Below are positions 11,347 through 25,300 of a DNA stretch of 64,000 bases, one piece after another (the stretch's first letter is position 1; every line of letters starts with the position of its first letter). The stretch comes from Sepiola atlantica. Taxonomy: Eukaryota; Mollusca; Cephalopoda; Sepiida; Sepiolidae. The stretch is taken from NCBI GenBank assembly GCA_963556195.1, contig CAUVYP010001208.1, forward strand, positions 496,001 through 560,000, written 5' to 3'. Position numbers and translations under genes: made by a program. The notes beneath the pieces were generated by a model. The model was not told the origin of the DNA. It did not search any database and saw nothing but the letters and a program-made list of their open reading frames with translations.

Positions 11347-12090
11347 AAATTTAGCGCGTTTTAAAGTTGATATCGCTTTTGTTTATAACTTCCACATTTA
11401 TTCGAATTGTGCAACGAAACTTTGCACAGATTAGCGGAGTCACATTTTCTACTGAAGTACTAAGTTTCAGTAGTGCAGCTCTTGTACTGCCGGAGATATG
11501 TCGATACAAACTGAATACGCAAAACATCGACAAAGTTTAGCGCGTTTTAAAGTTGATATCGCTTTTGTTTATAACTTCCACATTTATTCGAATTGTGCAA
11601 CGAAACTTTGCACAGATAAGCGGAGTCACATGTTCTACTGAAGTACCAAGTTTCAGAAGTGCAGCTCTTGTACTGCCGGAGATATGTCGATACAAACTGA
11701 ATACGCAAAACATCAACAAAATTTAGCGCGTTTTAAAGTTGATATCGCTTTTGTTTATAACTTCCACATTTATTCGAATTGTGCAACGAAACTTTGCAGA
11801 CAGTCGCGGATAGGCCTTATCTACTGAAGTACCAAGTTTCAGAAGTGCAGCTCTTGTACTGCCGGAGATATGTCGATACAAACTGAATACGCAAAACATC
11901 AACAAAATTTAGCGCGTTTTAAAGTTGATATCGCTTTTGTTTATAACTTCCACATTTATTCGAATTGTGCAACGAAACTTTGCACAGATTAGCGGAGTCA
12001 CATTTTCTACTGAAGTACCAAGTTTCAGAAGTGCAGCTCTTGTACTGCCGGAGATATGTCGATACAAACTGAATACGCAAAACATCAACA

Positions 12091-12275
12091 AAATTTAGCG
12101 CGTTTGAAAGTTGATATCGCTTTTGTTTATAACTTCCACATTTATTCGAATTGTGCAACGAAACTTTGCAGATGTCGCGGAGGCACATTTTCTACTGAAG
12201 TACTAAGTTTCAGAAGTGCAGCTCTTGTACTGCCGGAGATATGTCGATACAAACTGAATACGCAAAACATCGACA
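12091..12275 (+). repeat. 185-bp monomer (B2)
   Basis: The cassette edge reads GCAGATGTCGCGG instead of GCAGACAGTCGCGG near 12169-12180, a net loss of one base. The next monomer starts one base early. It also carries GTACTAAG, normally an A3 feature, so it is a mosaic. Confidence 0.92.
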
Positions 12276-13205
12276 AAATTTAGCGCGTTTTAAAGTTGAT
12301 ATCGCTTTTGTTTATAACTTCCACATTTATTCGAATTGTGCAACGAAACTTTGCACAGATTAGCGGAGTAACATGTTCTACTGAAGTACCAAGTTTCAGA
12401 AGTGCAGCTCTTGTACTGCCGGAGATATGTCGATACAAACTGAATACGCAAAACATCAACAAAATTTAGCGCGTTTTAAAGTTGATATCGCTTTTGTTTA
12501 TAACTTCCACATTTATTCGAATTGTGCAACGAAACTTTGCAGACAGTCGCGGATAGGCCTTTTCTACTGAAGTACCAAGTTTCAGAAGTGCAGCTCTTGT
12601 ACTGCCGGAGATATGTCGATACAAACTGAATACGCAAAACATCAACAAAATTTAGCGCGTTTTAAAGTTGATATCGCTTTTGTTTATAACTTCCACATTT
12701 ATTCGAATTGTGCAACGAAACTTTGCACAGATTAGCGGAGTCACATTTTCTACTGAAGTACTAAGTTTCAGAAGTGCAGCTCTTGTACTGCCGGAGATAT
12801 GTCGATACAAACTGAATACGCAAAACATCGACAAAATTTAGCGCGTTTTAAAGTTGATATCGCTTTTGTTTATAACTTCCACATTTATTCGAATTGTGCA
12901 ACGAAACTTTGCACAGATTAGCGGAGTCACATTTTCTACTGAAGTACCAAGTTTCAGAAGTGCAGCTCTTGTACTGCCGGAGATATGTCGATACAAACTG
13001 AATACGCAAAACATCAACAAAATTTAGCGCGTTTTAAAGTTGATATCGCTTTTGTTTATAACTTCCACATTTATTCGAATTGTGCAACGAAACTTTGCAG
13101 ACAGTCGCGGATAGGCCTTTTCTACTGAAGTACCAAGTTTCAGAAGTGCAGCTCTTGTACTGCCGGAGATATGTCGATACAAACTGAATACGCAAAACAT
13201 CAACA

Positions 13206-13392
13206 AAATTTAGCGCGTTTTAAAGTTGATATCGCTTTTGTTTATAACTTCCACATTTATTCTGAATTGTGCAACGAAACTTTGCAGACAGTCGCGGAGA
13301 CACATGTTCTACTGAAGTACCAAGTTTCAGAAGTGCAGCTCTTGTACTGCCGGAGATATGTCGATACAAACTGAATACGCAAAACATCAACA
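13206..13392 (+). repeat. 187-bp monomer (B1)
   Basis: It reads TATTCTGAATTG for TATTCGAATTG near 13259-13268. The extra T restores the register lost at 12091 and destroys the BstBI site. Confidence 0.92.
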
Positions 13393-13764
13393 AAATTTAG
13401 CGCGTTTTAAAGTTGATATCGCTTTTGTTTATAACTTCCACATTTATTCGAATTGTGCAACGAAACTTTGCACAGATTAGCGGAGTCACATGTTCTACTG
13501 AAGTACCAAGTTTCAGAAGTGCAGCTCTTGTACTGCCGGAGATATGTCGATACAAACTGAATACGCAAAACATCGACAAAATTTAGCGCGTTTTAAAGTT
13601 GATATCGCTTTTGTTTATAACTTCGACATTTATTCGAATTGTGCAACGAAACTTTGCACAGATTAGCGGAGTCACATTTTCTACTGAAGTACCAAGTTTC
13701 AGAAGTGCAGCTCTTGTACTGCCGGAGATATGTCGATACAAACTGAATACGCAAAACATCAACA

Positions 13765-14508
13765 AAATTTAGCGCGTCTGAAAGTTGATATCGCTTTTGT
13801 TTATAACTTCCACATTTATTCGAATTGTGCAACGAAACTTTGCAGACAGTCGCGGAGACACATGTTCTACTGAAGTACCAAGTTTCAGAAGTGCAGCTCT
13901 TGTACTGCCGGAGATATGTCGATACAAACTGAATACGCAAAACATCAACAAAATTTAGCGCGTTTTAAAGTTGATATCGCTTTTGTTTATAACTTCCACA
14001 TTTATTCGAATTGTGCAACGAAACTTTGCACAGATTAGCGGAGTCACATGTTCTACTGAAGTACTAAGTTTCAGAAGTGCAGCTCTTGTACTGCCGGAGA
14101 TATGTAAATACAAACTGAATACGCAAAACATCGACAAAATTTAGCGCGTTTTAAAGTTGATATCGCTTTTGTTTATAACTTCCACATTTATTCGAATTGT
14201 GCAACGAAACTTTGCACAGATTAGCGGAGTCACATTTTCTACTGAAGTACCAAGTTTCAGAAGTGCAGCTCTTGTACTGCCGGAGATATGTCGATACAAA
14301 CTGAATACGCAAAACATCAACAAAATTTAGCGCGTTTTAAAGTTGATATCGCTTTTGTTTATAACTTCCACATTTGATCGAATTGTGCAACGAAACTTTG
14401 CAGACAGTCGCGGATAGGCCTTTACTACTGAAGTACCAAGTTTCAGAAGTGCAGCTCTTGTACTGCCGGAGATATGTCGATACAAACTGAATACGCAAAA
14501 CATCAACA
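13765..14508 (+). repeat. Four-monomer segment with a distant copy at 19903-20646
   Basis: B1-Q, A3, A1, C with GGCCTTTACT. The A3 monomer has TATGTAAATACAAAC near 14101, a double substitution seen only here and at 20239, exactly 6138 bp (33 monomers) away. This copy has later changes of its own (CGTCTGAAAG near 13786 and CATTTGATCG near 14370). Confidence 0.85.
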
Positions 14509-14694
14509 AAATTTAGCGCGTTTTAAAGTTGATATCGCTTTTGTTTATAACTTCCACATTTATTCGAATTGTGCAACGAAACTTTGCACAGATTAGCGGA
14601 GTCACATTTTCTACTGAAGTACCAAGTTTCAGAAGTGCAGCTCTTGTACTGCCGGAGATATGTCGATACAAACTGAATACGCAAAACATCAACA

Positions 14695-16182
14695 AAATTT
14701 AGCGCGTTTTAAAGTTGATATCGCTTTTGTTTATAACTTCCACATTTATTCGAATTGTGCAACGAAACTTTGCAGACAGTCGCGGAGACACATGTTCTAC
14801 TGAAGTACCAAGTTTCAGAAGTGCAGCTCTTGTACTGCCGGAGATATGTCGATACAAACTGAATACGCAAAACATCAACAAAATTTAGCGCGTTTTAAAG
14901 TTGATATCGCTTTTGTTTATAACTTCCACATTTATTCGAATTGTGCAACGAAACTTAGCACAGATTAGCGGAGTCGCATGTTCTACTGAAGTACCAAGTT
15001 TCAGAAGTGCAGCTCTTGTACTGCCGGAGATATGTCGATACAAACTGAATACGCAAAACATCAACAAAATTTAGCGCGTTTTAAAGTTGATATCGCTTTT
15101 GTTTATAACTTCCACATTTATTCGAATTGTGCAACGAAACTTTGCACAGATTAGCGGAGTCACATTTTCTACTGAAGTACCAAGTTTCAGAAGTGCAGCT
15201 CTTGTACTGCCGGAGATATGTCGATACAAACTGAATACGCAAAACATCAACAAAATTTAGCGCGTTTGAAAGTTGATATCGCTTTTGTTTATAACTTCCA
15301 CATTTATTCGAATTGTGCAACGAAACTTTGCACAGATTAGCGGAGTCACATTTTCTACTGAAGTACCAAGTTTCAGAAGTGCAGCTCTTGTACTGCCGGA
15401 GATATGTCGATACAAACTGAATACGCAAAACATCAACAAAATTTAGCGCGTTTTAAAGTTGATATCGCTTTTGTTTATAACTTCCACATTTATTCGAATT
15501 GTGCAACGAAACTTTGCAGACAGTCGCGGAGACACATGTTCTACTGAAGTACCAAGTTTCAGAAGTGCAGCTCTTGTACTGCCGGAGATATGTCGATACA
15601 AACTGAATACGCAAAACATCAACAAAATTTAGCGCGTTTTAAAGTTGATATCGCTTTTGTTTATAACTTCCACATTTATTCGAATTGTGCAACGAAACTT
15701 AGCACAGATTAGCGGAGTCGCATGTTCTACTGAAGTACCAAGTTTCAGAAGTGCAGCTCTTGTACTGCCGGAGATATGTCGATACAAACTGAATACGCAA
15801 AACATCAACAAAATTTAGCGCGTTTTAAAGTTGATATCGCTTTTGTTTATAACTTCCACATTTATTCGAATTGTGCAACGAAACTTTGCACAGATTAGCG
15901 GAGTCACATTTTCTACTGAAGTACCAAGTTTCAGAAGTGCAGCTCTTGTACTGCCGGAGATATGTCGATACAAACTGAATACGCAAAACATCAACAAAAT
16001 TTAGCGCGTTTGAAAGTTGATATCGCTTTTGTTTATAACTTCCACATTTATTCGAATTGTGCAACGAAACTTTGCACAGATTAGCGGAGTCACATTTTCT
16101 ACTGAAGTACCAAGTTTCAGAAGTGCAGCTCTTGTACTGCCGGAGATATGTCGATACAAACTGAATACGCAAAACATCAACA
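14695..16182 (+). repeat. Tandem duplication of a 4-monomer block (744 bp x 2)
   Basis: 14695-15438 and 15439-16182 both read B1, A2 (with CTTAGCAC and GTCGCATG), A1, A1-Q. The private pair CTTAGCAC/GTCGCATG occurs in both copies 744 bp apart. I see no difference between the copies by eye. A partial third copy begins at 16183 with a B1 monomer that has acquired TGTATATAAC. Confidence 0.87.
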
Positions 16183-17112
16183 AAATTTAGCGCGTTTTAA
16201 AGTTGATATCGCTTTTGTATATAACTTCCACATTTATTCGAATTGTGCAACGAAACTTTGCAGACAGTCGCGGAGACACATGTTCTACTGAAGTACCAAG
16301 TTTCAGAAGTGCAGCTCTTGTACTGCCGGAGATATGTCGATACAAACTGAATACGCAAAACATCAACAAAATTTAGCGCGTTTTAAAGTTGATATCGCTT
16401 TTGTTTATAACTTCCACATTTATTCGAATTGTGCAACGAAACTTTGCACAGATTAGCGGAGTCACATGTTCTACTGAAGTACCAAGTTTCAGAAGTGCAG
16501 CTCTTGTACTGCCGGAGATATGTCGATACAAACTGAATACGCAAAACATCAACAAAATTTAGCGCGTTTTAAAGTTGATATCGCTTTTGTTTATAACTTC
16601 CACATTTATTCGAATTGTGCAACGAAACTTTACAGACAGTCGCGGAGACACATGTTCCACTGAAGTACCAAGTTTCAGAAGTGCAGCTCTTGTACTGCCG
16701 GAGATATGTCGATACAAACTGAATACGCAAAACATCAACAAAATTTAGCGCGTTTTAAAGTTGATATCGCTTTTGTTTATAACTTCCACATTTATTCTAA
16801 TTGTGCAACGAAACTTTGCACAGATTAGCGAAGTCACATGTTCTACTGAAGTACCAAGTTTCAGAAGTGCAGCTCTTGTACTGCCGGAGATATGTCGATA
16901 CAAACTGAATACGCAAAACATCAACAAAATTTAGCGCGTTTGAAAGTTGATATCGCTTTTGTTTATAACTTCCACATTTATTCGAATTGTGCAACGAAAC
17001 TTTGCAGACAGTCGCGGAGACACATGTTCTACTGAAGTACCAAGTTTCAGAAGTGCAGCTCTTGTACTGCCGGAGATATGTCGATACAAACTGAATACGC
17101 AAAACATCAACA

Positions 17113-17298
17113 AAATTTAGCGCGTTTTAAAGTTGATATCGCTTTTGTTTATAACTTCCACATTTATTCGAATTGTGCAACGAAACTTTGCAGACAGTCG
17201 CGGAGTCACATTTTCTACTGAAGTACCAAGTTTCAGAAGTGCAGCTCTTGTACTGCCGGAGATATGTCGATACAAACTGAATACGCAAAACATCAACA
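17113..17298 (+). repeat. Hybrid B/A cassette monomer
   Basis: The cassette begins like B (GACAGTCGCGG) and ends like A1 (AGTCACATTTT), with the switch in the shared CGGAG. It looks like a crossover or conversion tract ending inside the 22-bp cassette. Confidence 0.85.
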
Positions 17299-19902
17299 AA
17301 ATTTAGCGCGTTTTAAAGTTGATATCGCTTTTGTTTATAACTTCCACATTTATTCGAATTGTGCAACGAAACTTTGCACAGATTAGCGGAGTCACATGTT
17401 CTACTGAAGTACCAAGTTTCAGAAGTGCAGCTCTTGTACTGCCGGAGATATGTCGATACAAACTGAATACGCAAAACATCAACAAAATTTAGCGCGTTTG
17501 AAAGTTGATATCGCTTTTGTTTATAACATCCACATTTATTCGAATTGTGCAACGAAACTTTGCACAGATTAGCGGAGTCACATTTTCTACTGAAGTACCA
17601 AGTTTCAGAAGTGCAGCTCTTGTACTGCCGGAGATATGTCGATACAAACTGAATACGCAAAACATCAACAAAATTAAGCGCGTTTTAAAGTTGATATCGC
17701 TTTTGTTTATAACTTCCACATTTATTCGAATTGTGCAACGAAACTTTGCACAGATTAGCGGAGTCACATGTTCTACTGAAGTACCAAGTTTCAGAAGTGC
17801 AGCTCTTGTACTGCCGGAGATATGTCGATACAAACTGAATACGCAAAACATCAACAAAATTTAGCGCGTTTGAAAGTTGATATCGCTTTTGTTTATAACT
17901 TCCACATTTATTCGAATTGTGCAACGAAACTTTGCAGACAGTCGCGGAGACACATGTTCTACTGAAGTACCAAGTTTCAGAAGTGCAGCTCTTGTACTGC
18001 CGGAGATATGTCGATACAAACTGAATACGCAAAACATCAACAAAATTTAGCGCGTTTTAAAGTTGATATCGCTTTTGTTTATAACTTCCACATTTATTCG
18101 AATTGTGCAACGAAACTTTGCACAGATTAGCGGAGTCACATTTTCTACTGAAGTACCAAGTTTCAGAAGTGCAGCTCTTGTACTGCCGGAGATATGTCGA
18201 TACAAACTGAATACGCAAAACATCAACAAAATTTAGCGCGTTTTAAAGTTGATATCGCTTTTGTTTATAACTTCCACATTTATTCGAATTATGCAACGAA
18301 ACTTTGCAGACAGTCGCGGAGACACATGTTCTACTGAAGTACCAAGTTTCAGAAGTGCAGCTCTTGTACTGCCGGAGATATGTCGATACAAACTGAATAC
18401 GCAAAACATCAACAAAATTTAGCGCGTTTTAAAGTTGATATCGCTTTTGTTTATAACTTCCACATTTATTCGAATTGTGCAACGAAACTTTGCACAGATT
18501 AGCGGAGTCACATGTTCTACTGAAGTACCAAGTTTCAGAAGTGCAGCTCTTGTACTGCCGGAGATATGTCGATACAAACTGAATACGCAAAACATCAACA
18601 AAATTTAGCGCGTTTTAAAGTTGATATCGCTTTTGTTTATAACTTCCACATTTATTCGAATTGTGCAACGAAACTTTACAGACAGTCGCGGAGACACATG
18701 TTCCACTGAAGTACCAAGTTTCAGAAGTGCAGCTCTTGTACTGCCGGAGATATGTCGATACAAACTGAATACGCAAAACATCAACAAAATTTAGCGCGTT
18801 TTAAAGTTGATATCGCTTTTGTTTATAACTTCCACATTTATTCGAATTGTGCAACGAAACTTTGCACAGATTAGCGAAGTCACATGTTCTACTGAAGTAC
18901 CAAGTTTCAGAAGTGCAGCTCTTGTACTGCCGGAGATATGTCGATACAAACTGAATACGCAAAACATCAACAAAATTTAGCGCGTTTGAAAGTTGATATC
19001 GCTTTTGTTTATAACTTCCACATTTATTCGAATTGTGCAACGAAACTTTGCAGACAGTCGCGGAGACACATGTTCTACTGAAGTACCAAGTTTCAGAAGT
19101 GCAGCTCTTGTACTGCCGGAGATATGTCGATACAAACTGAATACGCAAAACATCAACAAAATTTAGCGCGTTTTAAAGTTGATATCGCTTTTGTTTATAA
19201 CTTCCACATTTATTCGAATTGTGCAACGAAACTTTGCAGACAGTCGCGGAGGCACATGTTCTACTGAAGTACCAAGTTTCAGAAGTGCAGCTCTTGTACT
19301 GCCGGAGATATGTCGATACAAACTGAATACGCAAAACATCAACAAAATTTAGCGCGTTTTAAAGTTGATATCGCTTTTGTTTATAACTTCCACATTTATT
19401 CGAATTGTGCAACGAAACTTTGCACAGATTAGCGGAGTCACATTTTCTACTGAAGTACCAAGTTTCAGAAGTGCAGCTCTTGTACTGCCGAGGATATGTC
19501 GATACAAACTGAATACGCAAAACATCAACAAAATTTAGCGCGTTTGAAAGTTGATATCGCTTTTGTTTATAACTTCCACATTTATTCGAATTGTGCAACG
19601 AAACTTTGCACAGATTAGCGGAGTCACATTTTCTACTGAAGTACCAAGTTTCAGAAGTGCAGCTCTTGTACTGCCGGAGATATGTCGATACAAACTGAAT
19701 ACGCAAAACATCAACAAAATTAAGCGCGTTTTAAAGTTGATATCGCTTTTGTTTATAACTTCCACATTTATTCGAATTGTGCAACGAAACTTTGCACAGA
19801 TTAGCGGAGTCACATGTTCTACTGAAGTACCAAGTTTCAGAAGTGCAGCTCTTGTACTGCCGGAGATATGTCGATACAAACTGAATACGCAAAACATCAA
19901 CA

Positions 19903-20646
19903 AAATTTAGCGCGTTTGAAAGTTGATATCGCTTTTGTTTATAACTTCCACATTTATTCGAATTGTGCAACGAAACTTTGCAGACAGTCGCGGAGACACA
20001 TGTTCTACTGAAGTACCAAGTTTCAGAAGTGCAGCTCTTGTACTGCCGGAGATATGTCGATACAAACTGAATACGCAAAACATCAACAAAATTTAGCGCG
20101 TTTTAAAGTTGATATCGCTTTTGTTTATAACTTCCACATTTATTCGAATTGTGCAACGAAACTTTGCACAGATTAGCGGAGTCACATGTTCTACTGAAGT
20201 ACTAAGTTTCAGAAGTGCAGCTCTTGTACTGCCGGAGATATGTAAATACAAACTGAATACGCAAAACATCGACAAAATTTAGCGCGTTTTAAAGTTGATA
20301 TCGCTTTTGTTTATAACTTCCACATTTATTCGAATTGTGCAACGAAACTTTGCACAGATTAGCGGAGTCACATTTTCTACTGAAGTACCAAGTTTCAGAA
20401 GTGCAGCTCTTGTACTGCCGGAGATATGTCGATACAAACTGAATACGCAAAACATCAACAAAATTTAGCGCGTTTTAAAGTTGATATCGCTTTTGTTTAT
20501 AACTTCCACATTTATTCGAATTGTGCAACGAAACTTTGCAGACAGTCGCGGATAGGCCTTTACTACTGAAGTACCAAGTTTCAGAAGTGCAGCTCTTGTA
20601 CTGCCGGAGATATGTCGATACAAACTGAATACGCAAAACATCAACA
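19903..20646 (+). repeat. Distant copy of the four-monomer segment 13765-14508
   Basis: It has the same order B1-Q, A3 with TATGTAAATACAAAC, A1, C with GGCCTTTACT. Flanks differ: A1 follows the first copy and an AGCGAAGTC monomer follows this one. The segment therefore moved or was converted within the array without its neighbours. Confidence 0.85.
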
Positions 20647-22320
20647 AAATTTAGCGCGTTTTAAAGTTGATATCGCTTTTGTTTATAACTTCCACATTTA
20701 TTCGAATTGTGCAACGAAACTTTGCACAGATTAGCGAAGTCACATGTTCTACTGAAGTACCAAGTTTCAGAAGTGCAGCTCTTGTACTGCCGGAGATATG
20801 TCGATACAAACTGAATACGCAAAACATCAACAAAATTTAGCGCGTTTGAAAGTTGATATCGCTTTTGTTTATAACTTCCACATTTATTCGAATTGTGCAA
20901 CGAAACTTTGCAGACAGTCGCGGAGACACATGTTCTACTGAAGTACCACGTTTCAGAAGTGCAGCTCTTGTACTGCCGGAGATATGTCGATACAAACTGA
21001 ATACGCAAAACATCAACAAAATTTAGCGCGTTTTAAAGTTGATATCGCTTTTGTTTATAACTTCCACATTTATTCGAATTGTGCAACGAAACTTTGCAGA
21101 CAGTCGCGGAGGCACATGTTCTACTGAAGTACCAAGTTTCAGAAGTGCAGCTCTTGTACTGCCGGAGATATGTCGATACAAACTGAATACGCAAAACATC
21201 AACAAAATTTAGCGCGTTTTAAAGTTGATATCGCTTTTGTTTATAACTTCCACATTTATTCGAATTGTGCAACGAAACTTTGCACAGATTAGCGGAGTCA
21301 CATTTTCTACTGAAGTACCAAGTTTCAGAAGTGCAGCTCTTGTACTGCCGGAGATATGTCGATACAAACTGAATACGCAAAACATCAACAAAATTTAGCG
21401 CGTTTGAAAGTTGATATCGCTTTTGTTTATAACTTCCACATTTATTCGAATTGTGCAACGAAACTTTGCACAGATTAGCGGAGTCACATTTTCTACTGAA
21501 GTACCAAGTTTCAGAAGTGCAGCTCTTGTACTGCCGGAGATATGTCGATACAAACTGAATACGCAAAACATCAACAAAATTAAGCGCGTTTTAAAGTTGA
21601 TATCGCTTTTGTTTATAACTTCCACATTTATTCGAATTGTGCAACGAAACTTTGCACAGATTAGCGGAGTCACATGTTCTACTGAAGTACCAAGTTTCAG
21701 AAGGGCAGCTCTTGTACTGCCGGAGATATGTCGATACAAACTGAATACGCAAAACATCAACAAAATTTAGCGCGTTTAAAAGTTGATATCGCTTTTGTTT
21801 ATAACTTCCACATTTATTCGAATTGTGCAACGAAACTTTGCAGACAGTCGCGGAGACACATGTTCTACTGAAGTACCAAGTTTCAGAAGTGCAGCTCTTG
21901 TACTGCCGGAGATATGTCGATACAAACTGAATACGCAAAACATTAACAAAATTTAGCGCGTTTTAAAGTTGATATCGCTTTTGTTTATAACTTCCACATT
22001 TATTCGAATTGTGCAACGAAACTTTGCACAGATTAGCGGAGTCACATTTTCTACTGAAGTACCAAGTTTCAGAAGTGCAGCTCTTGTACTGCCGGAGATA
22101 TGTCGATACAAACTGAATACGCAAAACATCAACAAAATTTAGCGCGTTTTAAAGTTGATATCGCTTTTGTTTATAACTTCCACATTTATTCGAATTGTGC
22201 AACGAAACTTTGCAGACAGTCGCGGATAGGCCTTTACTACTGAAGTACTAAGTTTCAGAAGTGCAGCTCTTGTACTGCCGGAGATATGTCGATACAAACT
22301 GAATACGCAAAACATCAACA

Positions 22321-25300
22321 AAATTTAGCGCGTTTTAAAGTTGATATCGCTTTTGTTTATAACTTCCACATTTATTCGAATTGTGCAACGAAACTTAGCA
22401 CAGATTAGCGGAGTCGCATGTTCTACTGAAGTACCAAGTTTCAGAAGTGCAGCTCTTGTACTGCCGGAGATATGTCGATACAAACTGAATACGCAAAACA
22501 TCAACAAAATTTAGCGCGTTTTAAAGTTGATATCGCTTTTGTTTATAACTTCCACATTTATTCGAATTGTGCAACGAAACTTTGCACAGATTAGCGGAGT
22601 CACATTTTCTACTGAAGTACCAAGTTTCAGAAGTGCAGCTCTTGTACTGCCGGAGATATGTCGATACAAACTGAATACGCAAAGCATCAACAAAATTTAG
22701 CGCGTTTGAAAGTTGATATCGCTTTTGTTTATAACTTCCACATTTATTCGAATTGTGCAACGAAACTTTGCACAGATTAGCGGAGTCACATTTTCTACTG
22801 AAGTACCAAGTTTCAGAAGTGCAGCTCTTGTACTGCCGGAGATATGTCGATACAAACTGAATACGCAAAACATCAACAAAATTTAGCGCGTTTTAAAGTT
22901 GATATCGCTTTTGTATATAACTTCCACATTTATTCGAATTGTGCAACGAAACTTTGCAGACAGTCGCGGATAGGCCTTTTCTACTGAAGTACCAAGTTTC
23001 AGAAGTGCAGCTCTTGTACTGCCGGAGATATGTCGATACAAACTGAATACGCAAAACATCAACAAAATTTAGCGCGTTTTAAAGTTGATATCGCTTTTGT
23101 TTATAACTTCCACATTTATTCGAATTGTGCAACGAAACTTTGCATAGATTAGCGGAGTCACATTTTCTACTGAAGTACCAAGTTTCAGAAGTGCAGCTCT
23201 TGTACTGCCGGAGATATGTCGATACAAACTGAATACGCAAAACATCAACAAAATTTAGCGCGTTTTAAAGTTGATATCGCTTTTGTTTATAACTTCCACA
23301 TTTATTCGAATTGTGCAACGAAACTTTGCACAGATTAGCGGAGTCACATGTTCTACTGAAGTACCAAGTTTCAGAAGTGCAGCTCTTGTACTGCCGGAGA
23401 TATGTCGATACAAACTGAATACGCCAAAAATCAACAAAATTTAGCGCGTTTTAAAGTTGATATCGCTTTTGTTTATAACTTCCACATTTATTCGAATTGT
23501 GCAACGAAACTTTACAGACAGTCGCGGAGACACATGTTCCACTGAAGTACCAAGTTTCAGAAGTGCAGCTCTTGTACTGCCGGAGATATGTCGATACAAA
23601 CTGAATACGCAAAACATCAACAAAATTTAGCGCGTTTTAAAGTTGATATCGCTTTTGTTTATAACTTCCACATTTATTCGAATTGTGCAACGAAACTTTG
23701 CACAGATTAGCGAAGTCACATGTTCTACTGATGTACCAAGTTTCAGAAGTGCAGCTCTTGTACTGCCGGAGATATGTCGATACAAACTGAATACGCAAAA
23801 CATCAACAAAATTTAGCGCGTTTGAAAGTTGATATCGCTTTTGTTTATAACTTCCACATTTATTCGAATTGTGCAACGAAACTTTGCAGACAGTCGCGGA
23901 GACACATGTTCTACTGAAGTACCAAGTTTCAGAAGTGCAGCTCTTGTACTGCCGGAGATATGTCGATACAAACTGAATACGCAAAACATCAACAAAATTT
24001 AGCGCGTTTTAAAGTTGATATCGCTTTTGTTTATAACTTCCACATTTATTCGAATTGTGCAACGAAACTTTGCAGACAGTCGCGGAGACACATGTTCTAC
24101 TGAAGTACCAAGTTTCAGAAGTGCAGCTCTTGTACTGCCGGAGATATGTCGATACAAACTGAATACGCAAAACATCAACAAAATTTAGCGCGTTTTAAAG
24201 TTGATATCGCTTTTGTTTATAACTTCCACATTTATTCGAATTGTGCAACGAAACTTTGCACAGATTAGCGGAGTCACATTTTCTACTGAAGTACCAAGTT
24301 TCAGAAGTGCAGCTCTTGTACTGCCGGAGATATGTCGATACAAACTGAATACGCAAAACATCAACAAAATTTAGCGCGTTTGAAAGTTGATATCGCTTTT
24401 GTTTATAACTTCCACATTTATTCGAATTGTGCAACGAAACTTTGCACAGATTAGCGGAGTCACATTTTCTACTGAAGTACCAAGTTTCAGAAGTGCAGCT
24501 CTTGTACTGCCGGAGATATGTCGATACAAACTGAATACGCAAAACATCAACAAAATTTAGCGCGTTTTAAAGTTGATATCGCTTTTGTATATAACTTCCA
24601 CATTTATTCGAATTGTGCAACGAAACTTTGCAGACAGTCGCGGATAGGCCTTTTCTACTGAAGTACCAAGTTTCAGAAGTGCAGCTCTTGTACTGCCGGA
24701 GATATGTCGATACAAACTGAATACGCAAAACATCAACAAAATTTAGCGCGTTTTAAAGTTGATATCGCTTTTGTTTATAACTTCCACATTTATTCGAATT
24801 GTGCAACGAAACTTTGCACAGATTAGCGGAGTCACATTTTCTACTGAAGTACCAAGTTTCAGAAGTGCAGCTCTTGTACTGCCGGAGATATGTCGATACA
24901 AACTGAATACGCAAAACATCAACAAAATTTAGCGCGTTTTAAAGTTGATATCGCTTTTGTTTATAACTTCCACATTTATTCGAATTGTGCAACGAAACTT
25001 TGCAGACAGTCGCGGAGACACATGTTCTACTGAAGTACCAAGTTTCAGAAGTGCAGCTCTTGTACTGCCGGAGATATGTCGATACAAACTGAATACGCAA
25101 AACATCAACAAAATTTAGCGCGTTTTAAAGTTGATATCGCTTTTGTTTATAACTTCCACATTTATTCGAATTGTGCAACGAAACTTTGCACAGATTAGCG
25201 GAGTCACATGTTCTACTGAAGTACCAAGTTTCAGAAGTGCAGCTCTTGTACTGCCGGAGATATGTCGATACAAACTGAATACGCAAAACATCAACAAAAT

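Larger units (their letters stand above)
8371..14694 (+). repeat. Transition domain, mixed monomer order
   Basis: Classes A, B, B2, C and D occur without one dominant period. A trimer A2, B1-Q, B2 at 8371-8928 recurs at 9859-10416 (offset 1488 bp, eight monomers). Q monomers appear here for the first time. Two D monomers (10603 and 11161) are the last before a long gap. C monomers change from the GGCCTTAT to the GGCCTTTT subtype within this stretch. Two odd-length monomers (12091-12275 and 13206-13392) lie here. Confidence 0.75.
16183..22320 (+). repeat. Overlapping 11- and 10-monomer higher-order repeats (2046 and 1860 bp)
   Basis: The run beginning at 16555 (B with TTTACAGACAG and GTTCCACTG, A with AGCGAAGTC, B1-Q, then B2 or a hybrid, A, A1-Q, the AAATTAAGCG junction, A2, B1-Q) recurs at 18601, 2046 bp on. 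The part beginning with the AGCGAAGTC monomer at 18787 recurs at 20647, 1860 bp on. The copies differ at scattered single bases and diverge after the eighth monomer, where A3, A1 and C monomers replace A1, B1 and A2. Confidence 0.78.
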
